Shown here piece after piece: positions 1 through 9,192 of a DNA stretch of 64,000 nucleotides. The stretch is from Pseudoalteromonas phenolica. Its GTDB lineage: Bacteria > Pseudomonadota > Gammaproteobacteria > Enterobacterales > Alteromonadaceae. The DNA lies in assembly GCF_001444405.1 (NCBI RefSeq), contig NZ_CP013187.1:1116001-1180000 (forward strand), written 5' to 3'. A program made the position numbers and the translations under genes. The notes beneath the pieces were generated by a model. The model did no database searches and was not told the DNA's origin. It worked only from the letters and a program-made list of their open reading frames with translations. Positions within the stretch are counted from its first letter, which is position 1. Each line of letters starts with the position of its first letter.

Positions 1-635
1 TTACAGGCCTTTTTGGTGCCGCATATGCCCATGAGAAAAACCTTGTAGTTGACGACCCTGAAACAATATTTTTAATTTTGTCACAGTTATTATTCCACCC
101 ACTGATTGCGGGTTTCTTACTGGCAGCTATTCTAGCGGCCATTATGAGCACAATTTCTTCTCAGTTATTGGTAAGTTCAAGTTCTTTAACAGAAGATTTC
201 TACAAAATCTTTATCCGTCGTGATGCGACAGACAAAGAACTTGTATTAGTAGGTCGTGTGAGTGTGGCGCTGGTTGCATTGTGTGCTATCTATTTGGCGT
301 ATGACCGTGACAGCTCTATTTTAGACTTGGTAAGTAATGCGTGGGCAGGGTTCGGTGCAGCATTTGGTCCGCTAGTATTATTTAGCTTACTGTGGAAACG
401 TATGAACTTTGCTGGTGCATTAGCAGGTATGTTAGTCGGAGCAGGGACCGTTCTTATTTGGATTTATGCGCCGATCCAAATTAATGGCCAGTCTTTAAGT
501 AGCTTAATTTATGAAATCGTACCTGGCTTTGTTCTTTCTTCAATAGCCATTGTGGTAGTGAGTTTAATCACTGACGAACCATCTGCGCAAATCAGCGATA
601 AATTTGCTGAGTATGAACAAGAGTTAAATGCTTAA
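1..635 (+). CDS. putP: Sodium/proline symporter PutP, C-terminal part (5' cut by window edge)
   Basis: The reading frame is open from the window edge (codons start at base 3), so the N-terminal part lies outside. What remains is the last ~210 residues of a solute:sodium symporter family protein. The stretch AAILAAIMSTISSQLLVSSS followed by LTEDFYK is the very conserved PutP segment around a core transmembrane helix. Four hydrophobic helices follow, then a hydrophilic tail ending in EYEQELNA. PutP couples inward Na+ flux to proline uptake at the inner membrane. A TTG at base 78 could be mistaken for a start, but the frame continues upstream with PutP-like sequence. A hairpin lies just after the stop. 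Confidence 0.9.
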   Translation, partial: TGLFGAAYAHEKNLVVDDPETIFLILSQLLFHPLIAGFLLAAILAAIMSTISSQLLVSSSSLTEDFYKIFIRRDATDKELVLVGRVSVALVALCAIYLAYDRDSSILDLVSNAWAGFGAAFGPLVLFSLLWKRMNFAGALAGMLVGAGTVLIWIYAPIQINGQSLSSLIYEIVPGFVLSSIAIVVVSLITDEPSAQISDKFAEYEQELNA

Positions 636-651
636 ATAAGCTAGGCGAAAT

Positions 652-673
652 AAAGGGAGCGATAGCTCCCTTT
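652..673 (+). terminator. Hairpin terminator after putP
   Basis: AAAGGGAGC and GCTCCCTTT form a 9-bp perfect stem with a GATA loop, 16 bases after the putP stop. The T-rich run after it on the plus strand is short. It lies between convergent genes, so it may serve both putP and the chemoreceptor on the other strand. Confidence 0.7.
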
Positions 674-715
674 CTTAATTTGTGTACAGATAACGCTCGC
701 TATCAAAAAACTGAG

Positions 716-2353
716 TTAATGTATTTTAAATCCCTTAACAATTTCAGATAGCTGGTGACTAGCTTGTTTTAAACTTAGACTGGCTTCTGTCAGTGCATGC
801 GTTGTTTCTAGAGAATGGTCAGTTGCCGCTGATAAATCAGTTATACGAATATTCACCTCTTGCGCAGCCGTGCTTTGCTCTTCCGTTGCGCGAGCTATAT
901 GGCTATTCATATCTGTAATAGACATGATTAGTCGCTCTATTTCATTTAACACTTCGTCGGCTTCAGCAACTTGCTTTACTGTGTTTTCAGAAATTTGCTG
1001 ACTTGCCTGAACAGCACTCACCGCTTCCTGAGCACCTTTTTGCAATTTCTCTATCATGGTTTGAATTTCATCGGTACTTTGCCCTGTGCGGCTTGCAAGG
1101 GTTCTAACTTCATCTGCTACCACGGCAAATCCTCGACCTTGCTCACCCGCTCTTGCGGCCTCTATCGCTGCATTTAAGGCCAGTAAATTGGTTTGTTCTG
1201 ATATTCCTCTAATCACATCTAGTACAGAGCCTATGTTATTACTTTCTTCAGCAAGCACGGTGGTCACTTCACTGACTTCTTGGATGTTACTAGATAAGGT
1301 TTCTATCGCACTGATAGTTTTCGCGACGACTTGTTTACCATTGTTACTGTTCTTAAGCGCGTCATTAGCAGCATGCTCTGCGGCTTCTGCATTTTCGCTT
1401 ACTTCCCTTATCTGCATACTCATTTGCTCAACTGCTGTCGCAACTTGTCGGCTATTATCATTTTGGTGTTCAATGTGGTTTAAATTCACTTTGCCAGTGT
1501 CATCGACTGAATTAGAAAGCCGCTCTACTTCAGTTGCGCTGTGAGAGACGTTCTCAATAGAGTGACGCATTTTTTCTGTATAGGCATTAAAGTAGTTCGC
1601 TAACTGTGATATCTCGTCTTTGCCTGATTCATCTAACCTTTGGGTGAGGTCACCTTCGCCATGAGAAATATTTTTCATCATTTCGGTGGCTAAATTTACA
1701 GGAGTAAGAATACTGTTACTGATTAGAGAAATAAGTGCAGCTAAAATGATGAGTAGAACAACTACATCGATAATCATCAGGTTTCGAAGTTCGGCAAAGT
1801 CTTCTTCAATTGAATCTAAATAGACACCTGAGCCTAAGATCCACTCCCAAGGACCAAACCCTTTAACATAAGAGATCTTATCGACAGGGTCATCAAAGCC
1901 GGGCTTAGGCCATTTATAAGGAACAAACCCTTCACCCTGCTGGCGAACAATTTTGACCATTTCCATAAATAGATATGTCCCGTCTGGGTCTTTACTCGCT
2001 GAAAGTGATTTACCGACTAATTGAGGTTTCATCGGGTGCATAACCATATTTGGGTTATAGTCATTGATCCAATAGTAATTGTCAGAGTCATATCTGAGTT
2101 TAGAGATGGTATCAAGAGCGGCTTGTTGAGCTTGATCTTGTGTCATTTCGCCTGCTTGCTGTAAGCCATAAAAATGTTCGATGACGCCAAAGGTATTTTC
2201 AACAAGGTTTTTAGTTTTCTCATATTGTTGCTGTTCTAAACTAGAAAATTGCTGTGGTAAGCTCGTTAGGCTTAGCAAGACTAAGCCAATTGCAACCACA
2301 CCAAGTATCATCAGCAGTCGTTGAAATATTGAGAAGTTTCTTAAAAACTGCAT
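716..2353 (-). CDS. Methyl-accepting chemotaxis protein, single-Cache type
   Basis: A 545-residue chemoreceptor. Visible parts: transmembrane helix ~12-31, a periplasmic single Cache domain ~40-180 (NYYWINDYNPNMVMHP and FGPWEWILGSGVYLD are typical sCache_2 motifs), a second helix ~191-212, HAMP ~213-266, and a long cytoplasmic signalling coil containing the conserved tip EQTNLLALNAAIEAARAGE. It should bind a small ligand outside and control CheA inside; the ligand cannot be read from sequence. The longer open frame starts 22 codons upstream, but the ATG at 2353 follows AAGGTGG at good spacing and gives the normal N-terminus MQFLRNFSIF, so I chose that. It is monocistronic and converges on putP. 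Confidence 0.9.
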   Translation of the reverse strand: MQFLRNFSIFQRLLMILGVVAIGLVLLSLTSLPQQFSSLEQQQYEKTKNLVENTFGVIEHFYGLQQAGEMTQDQAQQAALDTISKLRYDSDNYYWINDYNPNMVMHPMKPQLVGKSLSASKDPDGTYLFMEMVKIVRQQGEGFVPYKWPKPGFDDPVDKISYVKGFGPWEWILGSGVYLDSIEEDFAELRNLMIIDVVVLLIILAALISLISNSILTPVNLATEMMKNISHGEGDLTQRLDESGKDEISQLANYFNAYTEKMRHSIENVSHSATEVERLSNSVDDTGKVNLNHIEHQNDNSRQVATAVEQMSMQIREVSENAEAAEHAANDALKNSNNGKQVVAKTISAIETLSSNIQEVSEVTTVLAEESNNIGSVLDVIRGISEQTNLLALNAAIEAARAGEQGRGFAVVADEVRTLASRTGQSTDEIQTMIEKLQKGAQEAVSAVQASQQISENTVKQVAEADEVLNEIERLIMSITDMNSHIARATEEQSTAAQEVNIRITDLSAATDHSLETTHALTEASLSLKQASHQLSEIVKGFKIH

Positions 2354-2740
2354 ACATTCACCACCTTTTATCTTTAAGCTTATCTTAATATCGCAAATAG
2401 CTTTTGCGCGAAGAAGCATGCTGGCTAATCTTCAATAATATTAAAATTAGCTTAGTTTAGAGATTTGATTTTGTCATAATTAGAGTAATCAAATATATTT
2501 AAAACATAGGTTTATAGTGTTTATTTATTCTAGATCAAGGCAATAAGCGATTGGTCTTAAGCCTAAAGTTGTAGGTGACTTTTAATATCAATTCTCAATG
2601 GGAATAATTTATTTTGAGGGATTAACATTGCCCTTAACTTTGTTTAAAACTTCTTATTGAAAAGAGCTAAATAGCAAGATTTCCTAGCCTCAAAATAGCT
2701 CGTAAATCGAGAGGGGTTATAAAAGAAAGCGCAATAAAAA
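2354..2740. other. Intergenic region between two chemoreceptor genes
   Basis: About 390 AT-rich bases upstream of the first chemoreceptor gene. It must carry the minus-strand promoter, but I could not find a convincing sigma-70 or sigma-28 hexamer pair. No open frame looks real. Confidence 0.4.
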
Positions 2741-2760
2741 AGCCCTCTTTAAAGAGGGCT
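2741..2760 (-). terminator. Rho-independent terminator of the second chemoreceptor gene
   Basis: AGCCCTCTTTAAAGAGGGCT is a perfect 20-base palindrome followed on the minus strand by TTTTTATTG. It sits 18 bases past the stop codon of the gene at 2779. Confidence 0.85.
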
Positions 2761-2778
2761 TTTGAAAAAGTATAGTTT

Positions 2779-4794
2779 CTAAACTCTAAATTGTTCTACA
2801 GATTGTCTCAGCTCTTCTGCGAGTTTAGCGACTTCTGAACTTGATATTGAAGTTTGATTTGCACCTTCAGCAGTTTGCTCAGCAATTGCCACTATAGACT
2901 CAAGTCGCTCACTGATCTCTTGTGCAACCTGTTGTTGTTCGTTAGCTGCATTTGAAATCTCTTCACTTACATCATGTGCTTGAGAAACAGCTTGGGTAAT
3001 GCTGTTCAAGGCTTCGTTAGCTAAATCACTTTGTTCTACACAAGAAACCGCTTGTTGTTTGCCCTTAGACATTGCATTTACAGCCTCTTCAGCTCCAGCT
3101 TGAAGAGATTCAATCATTGATTGTATTTCTTGAGTTGACTCTTGTGTTTTACTTGCTAAAGATCTTACTTCATCTGCTACAACAGCGAAGCCACGACCTT
3201 GTTCACCCGCACGAGCTGCTTCAATAGCTGCGTTCAAGGCAAGCAGGTTAGTTTGTTCAGCAATCCCTCGAATAACATCTAATATTCCACCAATAGAGGC
3301 ACTGTCTTGGTGAAGTTTGTTGATAACACGAGAAGCTTCGTCAACTTCTGAAGCAAGTTGTTCAATGGTATGTTTATTCTCATGTGAAATACCTTTAACA
3401 CGCTCAGCTTCTTTATCAGCATTCTTAATTTCAAGTAGCGCTTGATGTGCACTATTACTAACACCGTGAGAAGTGCTACTCATTTCAGTAGTTGCAGTAG
3501 CTGCTTGCTCAACTTGAGCCTGCTGGCTCTTGATAGCTTGGCTCGACTCGGTGGTAATCATTGATGTTTGTTCTGACGCCGCTGCAAGCTGTGTTGAGCG
3601 AGATACGATACCTGTAATGAGTTCTCTTAAACTTGCGATAAGTGTATTACAACTTCTAGAAAGCTCACCAAACTCATCTTGCGCACTGTCATCCAAGCGT
3701 TGAGTCATATCGCCGCTCGCAACAATGGTTAAAATTTTATTTACTTCAGCAAGTGGTTTCGTAATTAATTGGACAGTTACATAAGCAACAGCCACGGCAA
3801 TCAGTGTTGCAGCAAGCATACCAACCCAAGTCCATAAGTTGGCCGCGCTTACATCATCTTGTACACCAGTTTGAAGCTCTAACGCTACTTCATTCGCAAG
3901 AGCTACAAGCTCAGATAATTGCTTAAGTGCTGCTTCTGTCGCAAGCTCTGAATCATTTACTGCTTGGCGAGTTTTAAGCTCTGTTTGTAATAAAGCACGT
4001 TTGTTACTTGCTAAGCCACTTTGACCATTGATCTGTTGTTTTAGGTCGCTGTAATAGCCTTCTAAATCTTCTAAATAAGAAGGCTCAAGTGAATTTACTG
4101 GGCCTCTAATTAATTCGATATTTCGTGCAATTTCTTTTATTGCGAAGTCTTGCTCGTTGGCGATGATATCAACAGTATTTGTATTATCAGCATCGATTAG
4201 ATCGTTACTGCTAGTTACAAGGTTTGAGAAATGATTTTCAAGACTTGAAGCAGCTTGATAAGCTCTTTGACTGCTCGCTTTTAGCTCACTAATATCGAGG
4301 ATATCAAGTACGCTCGTGGTAGCATCTTCAGCTGCTAATTCTATTTCTTCAAGTTGTGTTACTAAATCTTTTTTGATTTGTAGTGTGGTTGCTTTGTCGT
4401 CTAGAAGTAGATTAACTGTAGGAAGAAACTTATTAAATGTATCACCTACTTTATTTGCGCGCTGAGACAAATCAGGGTTAGTTTGTACAACTAGTTCTAA
4501 TTTACTGTAAGCACTTTTAAAGTTCTCTTGTCGTTTTTTGAATTGAGTCTTTAATTGTTGGAGCTCAGAAGTTTGCGTAGCGAAAAAACTACTTTGAGCT
4601 AGCTTACTCATCTGTGTGAACTCTACTTGTAGCTCAGAGCTATTGGTTAATGCTGGCAGAGACAGGTTATTCACTTGTTGAGATGAGCTGTCAATATTTG
4701 CAATTCTCAGGAGAGAATTACCCCCAATCATAAGGAGTAACAAGGTGATGAAGATAAACCCACCCCAAATACGTTGACTAACAGTGAAATTCAT
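2779..4794 (-). CDS. Methyl-accepting chemotaxis protein with long helical sensor
   Basis: A 671-residue chemoreceptor. A transmembrane helix at ~11-29 is followed by ~285 residues of predominantly helical, heptad-rich periplasmic sequence, resembling four-helix-bundle or helical-bimodular sensors rather than Cache. The second helix lies at ~318-341, followed by HAMP and the signalling domain with the tip EQTNLLALNAAIEAARAGE. The start MNFTVSQRIWGGF is natural for the family. The ligand is unknown. A sigma-28-like promoter lies just upstream and a strong terminator just downstream, so it is its own transcription unit, probably co-regulated with flagellar genes. Confidence 0.9.
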   Translation of the reverse strand: MNFTVSQRIWGGFIFITLLLLMIGGNSLLRIANIDSSSQQVNNLSLPALTNSSELQVEFTQMSKLAQSSFFATQTSELQQLKTQFKKRQENFKSAYSKLELVVQTNPDLSQRANKVGDTFNKFLPTVNLLLDDKATTLQIKKDLVTQLEEIELAAEDATTSVLDILDISELKASSQRAYQAASSLENHFSNLVTSSNDLIDADNTNTVDIIANEQDFAIKEIARNIELIRGPVNSLEPSYLEDLEGYYSDLKQQINGQSGLASNKRALLQTELKTRQAVNDSELATEAALKQLSELVALANEVALELQTGVQDDVSAANLWTWVGMLAATLIAVAVAYVTVQLITKPLAEVNKILTIVASGDMTQRLDDSAQDEFGELSRSCNTLIASLRELITGIVSRSTQLAAASEQTSMITTESSQAIKSQQAQVEQAATATTEMSSTSHGVSNSAHQALLEIKNADKEAERVKGISHENKHTIEQLASEVDEASRVINKLHQDSASIGGILDVIRGIAEQTNLLALNAAIEAARAGEQGRGFAVVADEVRSLASKTQESTQEIQSMIESLQAGAEEAVNAMSKGKQQAVSCVEQSDLANEALNSITQAVSQAHDVSEEISNAANEQQQVAQEISERLESIVAIAEQTAEGANQTSISSSEVAKLAEELRQSVEQFRV

Positions 4795-4825
4795 ATCGAT
4801 TCCGTAAGTTGCTTAAGACAGTAAT

Positions 4826-4852
4826 ATATCGGTCTGGTAACAGATAAGTTAA
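4826..4852 (-). promoter_or_regulatory. Sigma-28 (FliA)-like promoter of the chemoreceptor gene
   Basis: Read on the minus strand the site is TTAA, 15 bases, then ACCGATAT. The flagellar sigma-28 consensus is TAAA-N15-GCCGATAA, so 3 of 4 and 6 of 8 positions match with exact spacing. The -10 lies about 32 bases upstream of the ATG. Chemoreceptor genes are commonly FliA-dependent, which supports the call. Confidence 0.5.
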
Positions 4853-4906
4853 GTATTTTATAGCAGATGTAGCAAAATAATTCAGTAAAAAGGGAGGATA
4901 AACAAG

Positions 4907-5704
4907 TTATTTGCTTAAATATTGTTCACCAGTGTCTAGGTTAAGTAATGTCATGTTCCCACCCCAGACACAACCTGTGTCTAATGCAATTATATTTTCA
5001 ATATTAGTCACCCCCTCAAGGGCTGCCCAATGTCCAAATACATAACGGTTTTTATCATTTTTGAAGCGGCTATGGGTGAACCAAGGTTTTAAAGCACTTT
5101 CTCTAGGCTTGCCTTTTTCAAAAAAATTCAAGTTACCTGACTGCTCTAAGAAACGCATTCTTGTTAAAACATTAACAATGATTTTGAAGTTTGTTAAAAA
5201 ATCTTTATTTGGGGAGTAAGCGGGATCTTTGCTGCCATACATATTTTCAAAAAAAAGATTTGCTTCGTGACTCTGGTAATTATGCGTTGCTGTTTGGGCA
5301 TAATTCAGTGCTTGTTCAATACTCCAATAAGGGTGAATACCCGCGTGAGAAATAAATGTAGATTGGTGTTCAAGGTAGACAGCGAGTGGTTGCGTTCTTA
5401 AAAAAGAAACATAGTGTTCGCATAATTTACTGGAGAATACGGAAGCTAGCTTATCTTTCGGGTTGGGTTGTTTGCCAATTAGGTAACAAGCAATAAAGTG
5501 AAGGTCATGATTACCAAGAGTAACGGTCAGCGCATCTTGATTTTGATATACAAAGTCTAGACACGAAAGTGAGTCGGGACCTCGGGCTATAAGATCGCCC
5601 ACAAGGTAAAGATGATCTCTACTTGGGTTGAACCCCACTTCAGAGAGCAACTTAATGAAGGGTGTAAAACACCCTTGTAGATCACCGACTGCGTAATTGG
5701 CCAT
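4907..5704 (-). CDS. apaH: Symmetrical bis(5'-nucleosyl)-tetraphosphatase ApaH
   Basis: A 265-residue cytosolic phosphoesterase that splits Ap4A and related dinucleotides into two ADP, and in E. coli also removes Np4 caps from RNA. The metallophosphoesterase signature is complete: GDLQGC near residue 7, GDLIARGPDSL near 36, GNHDLH near 64 and SHAGIHP near 118. The length fits the family (~270-280). It is the last gene of the lptD-surA-pdxA-rsmA-apaG-apaH operon; apaG ends only 2 bases upstream. The start MANYAVGDLQGC matches other ApaH proteins. Confidence 0.95.
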   Translation of the reverse strand: MANYAVGDLQGCFTPFIKLLSEVGFNPSRDHLYLVGDLIARGPDSLSCLDFVYQNQDALTVTLGNHDLHFIACYLIGKQPNPKDKLASVFSSKLCEHYVSFLRTQPLAVYLEHQSTFISHAGIHPYWSIEQALNYAQTATHNYQSHEANLFFENMYGSKDPAYSPNKDFLTNFKIIVNVLTRMRFLEQSGNLNFFEKGKPRESALKPWFTHSRFKNDKNRYVFGHWAALEGVTNIENIIALDTGCVWGGNMTLLNLDTGEQYLSK

Positions 5705-5706
5705 AA

Positions 5707-6096
5707 TTAATGGAGAATATTCGGACGTGCTAATCTAAATACATCGATCGGAGCTTGGAACTCAGTACCAAACTCATTTCTCATAACATAGTGACCCTGC
5801 ATGGTACCAACCGGTGTATCTAAAACTGCACCGCTGGTGTAAGAATATGTTTCACCTGGGGCGATTGTCGGGCGTTCACCAACGACACCTTCACCTTCAA
5901 CTTCTGTTTCTTTGCCATTTGCGTCAGTAATGAGCCAGTAGCGACTTTCTAGTTTTGCATTACATAAACTATGATTTTTTATAGTAATAGTGTAAGCGAA
6001 AACATACTTATCTTTTTCCGGTTGAGATTGGTGCTCAACGTACATGGTTTCTACAGATACCTTTATAGGCGATCCTAAGTTACTGCTTGTTGTCAT
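5707..6096 (-). CDS. apaG: ApaG (Co2+/Mg2+ efflux-associated) protein
   Basis: A 129-residue single-domain beta-sandwich protein of unknown molecular role, almost always found beside rsmA and apaH. Typical motifs are seen: YVFAYTITIKNHS, RYWLITDANG, VVGERPTIAPGE, SYTSGAVLDTPVGTMQGHY. An open frame extends 7 codons further upstream, but the ATG at 6096 gives the usual N-terminus. That start lies inside the end of rsmA, a 17-base overlap, implying translational coupling. Confidence 0.93.
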   Translation of the reverse strand: MTTSSNLGSPIKVSVETMYVEHQSQPEKDKYVFAYTITIKNHSLCNAKLESRYWLITDANGKETEVEGEGVVGERPTIAPGETYSYTSGAVLDTPVGTMQGHYVMRNEFGTEFQAPIDVFRLARPNILH

Positions 6097-6886
6097 AAAT
6101 CCAATTTGCGATATCAATAAATTGAGCTAAAGATAAACTTTCTGCACGTAATGATGGGTCAATGCCAAGAGATGTTAGTTCATCAGCGGTTAATAAGTTT
6201 GATAAGCTATTGCGCAGCGTTTTTCTGCGTTGATTAAACGCTTCCAGGCAAACCGTGTTTAAAAGCTTTGTGCTTTTTGCTGTACGTTGCTCAGCTTTCT
6301 TAGGGATTAATCTTACTACTGCCGAGTCGACTTTAGGAGCTGGCTTAAAACATTCTGGCGGCACATCAATCACAGGCATTGCATGACAGTAATACTGAGT
6401 CATGACACTTAAGCGCCCGAAAGCTTTTGAACCCGGACCTGCTACCATGCGTTTAACTACTTCTTTTTGTAGCATAAAGTGCATGTGTTCAATGTTGTCA
6501 ACAAACTCAAATAAATGGAATAGCAATGGTGTTGAGACATTGTAGGGTAAGTTACCGAACACCTTAAGCTTTTCATCTTCGCGAATTAGACTTGCGAAGT
6601 CGAACTTCATTGCATCACCTTGGTGAACGGTTAGCTTAGGTCCTAGGAATGGGTGTTGCGTTAACCTTTCTGCTAAGTCTTTATCGAGTTCAACGACGGT
6701 TAATTGACCACTTAAATCAGTTACGGGTTCTGTAATAGCACCCAAGCCTGGACCAATCTCAACTAGATTATCAGCAGGCTTCGGATCAATCGCGGTGACG
6801 ATTTTATCGATGATCATTTCATCGTGTAAAAAGTTTTGTCCAAAGCGTTTACGCGCTCTGTGACCTAAATGTACTTTATCTGTCAT
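6080..6886 (-). CDS. rsmA: 16S rRNA (adenine1518/1519-N6)-dimethyltransferase RsmA (KsgA)
   Basis: A 268-residue SAM-dependent methyltransferase that dimethylates two adjacent adenines in helix 45 of 16S rRNA late in 30S assembly. N-terminal RKRFGQNFLHD, SAM motif I EIGPGLGAIT (~43), acidic motif VVELD, and catalytic motif IV NLPYNVSTP (~112) are intact; the C-terminal helical region ends in NWIYDNKQ. Its ATG shares one base with the pdxA stop (TAATG), and its own end overlaps apaG by 17 bases. Confidence 0.96.
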   Translation of the reverse strand: MTDKVHLGHRARKRFGQNFLHDEMIIDKIVTAIDPKPADNLVEIGPGLGAITEPVTDLSGQLTVVELDKDLAERLTQHPFLGPKLTVHQGDAMKFDFASLIREDEKLKVFGNLPYNVSTPLLFHLFEFVDNIEHMHFMLQKEVVKRMVAGPGSKAFGRLSVMTQYYCHAMPVIDVPPECFKPAPKVDSAVVRLIPKKAEQRTAKSTKLLNTVCLEAFNQRRKTLRNSLSNLLTADELTSLGIDPSLRAESLSLAQFIDIANWIYDNKQ

Positions 6887-7875
6887 TAATTCATTGCTTT
6901 TTTTGAGGCGAGCTTTATAGCTTCGCGGATCGCTAAATCAAAGCTACCTACTTCAATTTGCCCTGTGGCGGCTAAATCTAGAGCTGTGCCATGATCTACG
7001 GATGTTCTAACGAAAGGTAAACCTAGTGTAATATTCACTGAGTTACCAAAGCCTTTGTATTTTAGCACAGGCAAACCTTGATCGTGATACATTGCGAGCA
7101 CTGCATCAGCATTATCAAGGTATTTAGATTGAAACAGTGTATCGGCCGGTAGGGGGCCAATGAGAGACATGCCCTGATTATTCAGTGCATCGAGGGCTGG
7201 TTCAATTGTTTCAATTTCTTCTCTGCCTAAATGACCACCTTCACCGGCATGCGGATTGAGGCCACAGACTAAGATTTTTGGTTGAGCAATACCGAACTTA
7301 GTCTGTAAGTCATGGTTAAGAATATTTATGACTTTCGTAAGGCGATCGTGTGTGATTGCTCTAGAGACATATGCCAGTGGAATATGAGTTGTCACAAGCG
7401 CAACACGTAATCCTTCTGTGGCGAGCATCATAACAACATCTTGGGTATTTGACTGCTGAGCAAAAAATTCAGTGTGGCCACTGAAAGATATGCCAGCTTG
7501 ATTGATTATACCTTTATGAACAGGACCTGTAACAACTGCAGCAAATGTGCCGTCCATGTTCTTTTGTGATGCGACTCTGAGTGTTTCTAATACGTATTGA
7601 CCATTCGCTTCATTTAACTTTCCAGGCGTGACTTCTTCCCCTTTTTCAATTTGCAGATAAAACAAACTACCTGCAGGGGCAACAATCGCGTCCTCTTTTT
7701 CATCAAAAGGGATTAGGTTGATTGTTTCACCTAGCTCTTTCGCTCGCTTTTCCAAGATAGTTTTATCTACGACAGCAACGAGTTGAACAGGCCAAGATTT
7801 CTGCGCAAGCTTAATAACTAAGTCAGGTCCAATGCCTGCGGGTTCACCAGGTGTAATAGCGATACGAATGGTCAT
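6886..7875 (-). CDS. pdxA: 4-hydroxythreonine-4-phosphate dehydrogenase PdxA
   Basis: A 329-residue enzyme of pyridoxal 5'-phosphate synthesis that oxidises 4-phospho-hydroxy-threonine with NAD(P)+; the product is used by PdxJ. The N-terminus RIAITPGEPAGIGPDL is diagnostic. Metal-binding histidines sit in FSGHTEFFA (~135), LNPHAGEGGHLG (~207) and AMYHDQGLPVLKYKG (~263). It lies 7 bases after surA and overlaps rsmA by one base, inside the conserved operon. Confidence 0.96.
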   Translation of the reverse strand: MTIRIAITPGEPAGIGPDLVIKLAQKSWPVQLVAVVDKTILEKRAKELGETINLIPFDEKEDAIVAPAGSLFYLQIEKGEEVTPGKLNEANGQYVLETLRVASQKNMDGTFAAVVTGPVHKGIINQAGISFSGHTEFFAQQSNTQDVVMMLATEGLRVALVTTHIPLAYVSRAITHDRLTKVINILNHDLQTKFGIAQPKILVCGLNPHAGEGGHLGREEIETIEPALDALNNQGMSLIGPLPADTLFQSKYLDNADAVLAMYHDQGLPVLKYKGFGNSVNITLGLPFVRTSVDHGTALDLAATGQIEVGSFDLAIREAIKLASKKAMN

Positions 7876-7882
7876 ATATTAC

Positions 7883-9175
7883 CTATTCTGTAGGAAAAAC
7901 ATCAATGTTTGCTTGTTCTCTCATTTCACTCATCCAACGTAAGCTTTCTTCTTTAAACTTTCGATTATAAAGGATGCCATGAGCTCTATTTTTCTTTGCA
8001 AGGTCAGTTTTATCAGCCACTCGCTTATCAAGTAGTTGTACAATATGCCAACCAAATGTTGATCTAAATGGTTCACTGATTTCATTTTTATCAAGCGAAA
8101 GTAGCGTATCTCTAAATGCAGGTACGTAAGTCGTTGGATCTGTCCAATCGTACTCACCTCCTTTCAATGCAGAACCAGGATCTTCTGAATACTCCTTTGC
8201 TAAGTCTGCAAACTCTGCATCACCAGCACGTAGGTCTTTAACGAAACCAGCAAGCATAGAGCGTGCTTTTTCTTCACTTAAAATAATAGAAGGTTTGATC
8301 AAAATATGTCGAGAGCGAACTTCTGTTGTTTCAACAACCTGTCTGCCTCGAATGTCTTGAACTTTTAAAATATGGAAGCCTGCACCTGAGCGGAGTGGTC
8401 CGATAATGTCATCTTTCTTTTTACCTTTAACGGCTTCAGCAAATAAAGATGGCATTTCATTGATTCCCATCCATCCTAACTGACCACCATCAAGTGCTTT
8501 AGCACCGCTAGAAGAAGCAATTGCGATGCGTTTGAAATCTTTTCCATCATTCAAAAACTCAATAACTTTGTTTGCACGGTTTCTGGCATCATCTAATTCT
8601 TCTGGTGATGCTTTGCTAGGTACTTTTACTAAAATATGGCCAATATCGTACTCTTCTGATTGACCAGTTTGTTGCTCTAGGATGGTTTGTAAATTTGAAA
8701 TTTCTTGCGGGTTAATGTAAATACGACGGTCAACATTTGCACGTCGAACTTGGCTTATAGTAATTTCTTGCCTAATTTCTTCACGGTAAGCCTTAAAACT
8801 TTCACCGGTCGCTTCAATAGACTTTCTCAAGTCAGCGATTGTTGCCCCTTGCTCAGAAGCAATATTTGCTAGTGTTTGGTCAAGTTGAGCATCTGAAATT
8901 TCTAATCCCATTCTTTCAGCTAACTGTAATAGAAGAGATTGATCTACTAGTCTATCGATCGCTTGTATACGCAGTGTACTATCAGAAGGTAATTGAGTAT
9001 TTTGCTCTTTTGCTTGTTGTTTTACTCGAGAGATAACTTTATTAACTTCGCTTTGCAGAACGACACCATCATTCACGGTAGCGACTACTTTATCTAATTG
9101 CACCCGTTCAGCTAAAGCAGCTTGACTGAAGCCTAATCCCATCAGGGCGGCGATTAACAACGTTTTTAAATTCAT
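7883..9175 (-). CDS. surA: Periplasmic chaperone / peptidyl-prolyl isomerase SurA
   Basis: A 430-residue exported chaperone that escorts outer-membrane beta-barrel proteins such as LptD to the BAM complex. A signal peptide (residues ~1-22, ending AALA before ERVQ) is followed by the SurA N-terminal chaperone domain and two parvulin domains starting near EEYDIGHILVKVP (~173) and VRSRHILIKP (~287). The C-terminal helix ends in ANIDVFPTE. It sits 17 bases after lptD, its best-known client, in the same transcription unit. Confidence 0.96.
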   Translation of the reverse strand: MNLKTLLIAALMGLGFSQAALAERVQLDKVVATVNDGVVLQSEVNKVISRVKQQAKEQNTQLPSDSTLRIQAIDRLVDQSLLLQLAERMGLEISDAQLDQTLANIASEQGATIADLRKSIEATGESFKAYREEIRQEITISQVRRANVDRRIYINPQEISNLQTILEQQTGQSEEYDIGHILVKVPSKASPEELDDARNRANKVIEFLNDGKDFKRIAIASSSGAKALDGGQLGWMGINEMPSLFAEAVKGKKKDDIIGPLRSGAGFHILKVQDIRGRQVVETTEVRSRHILIKPSIILSEEKARSMLAGFVKDLRAGDAEFADLAKEYSEDPGSALKGGEYDWTDPTTYVPAFRDTLLSLDKNEISEPFRSTFGWHIVQLLDKRVADKTDLAKKNRAHGILYNRKFKEESLRWMSEMREQANIDVFPTE

Positions 9176-9192
9176 AATGCTCTATTGTTTTA

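Noticed and set aside
971..1544. Open frames antisense to the first chemoreceptor gene
   Set aside because: They lie wholly inside a well-identified gene, and their translations show only the composition expected from the reverse strand.
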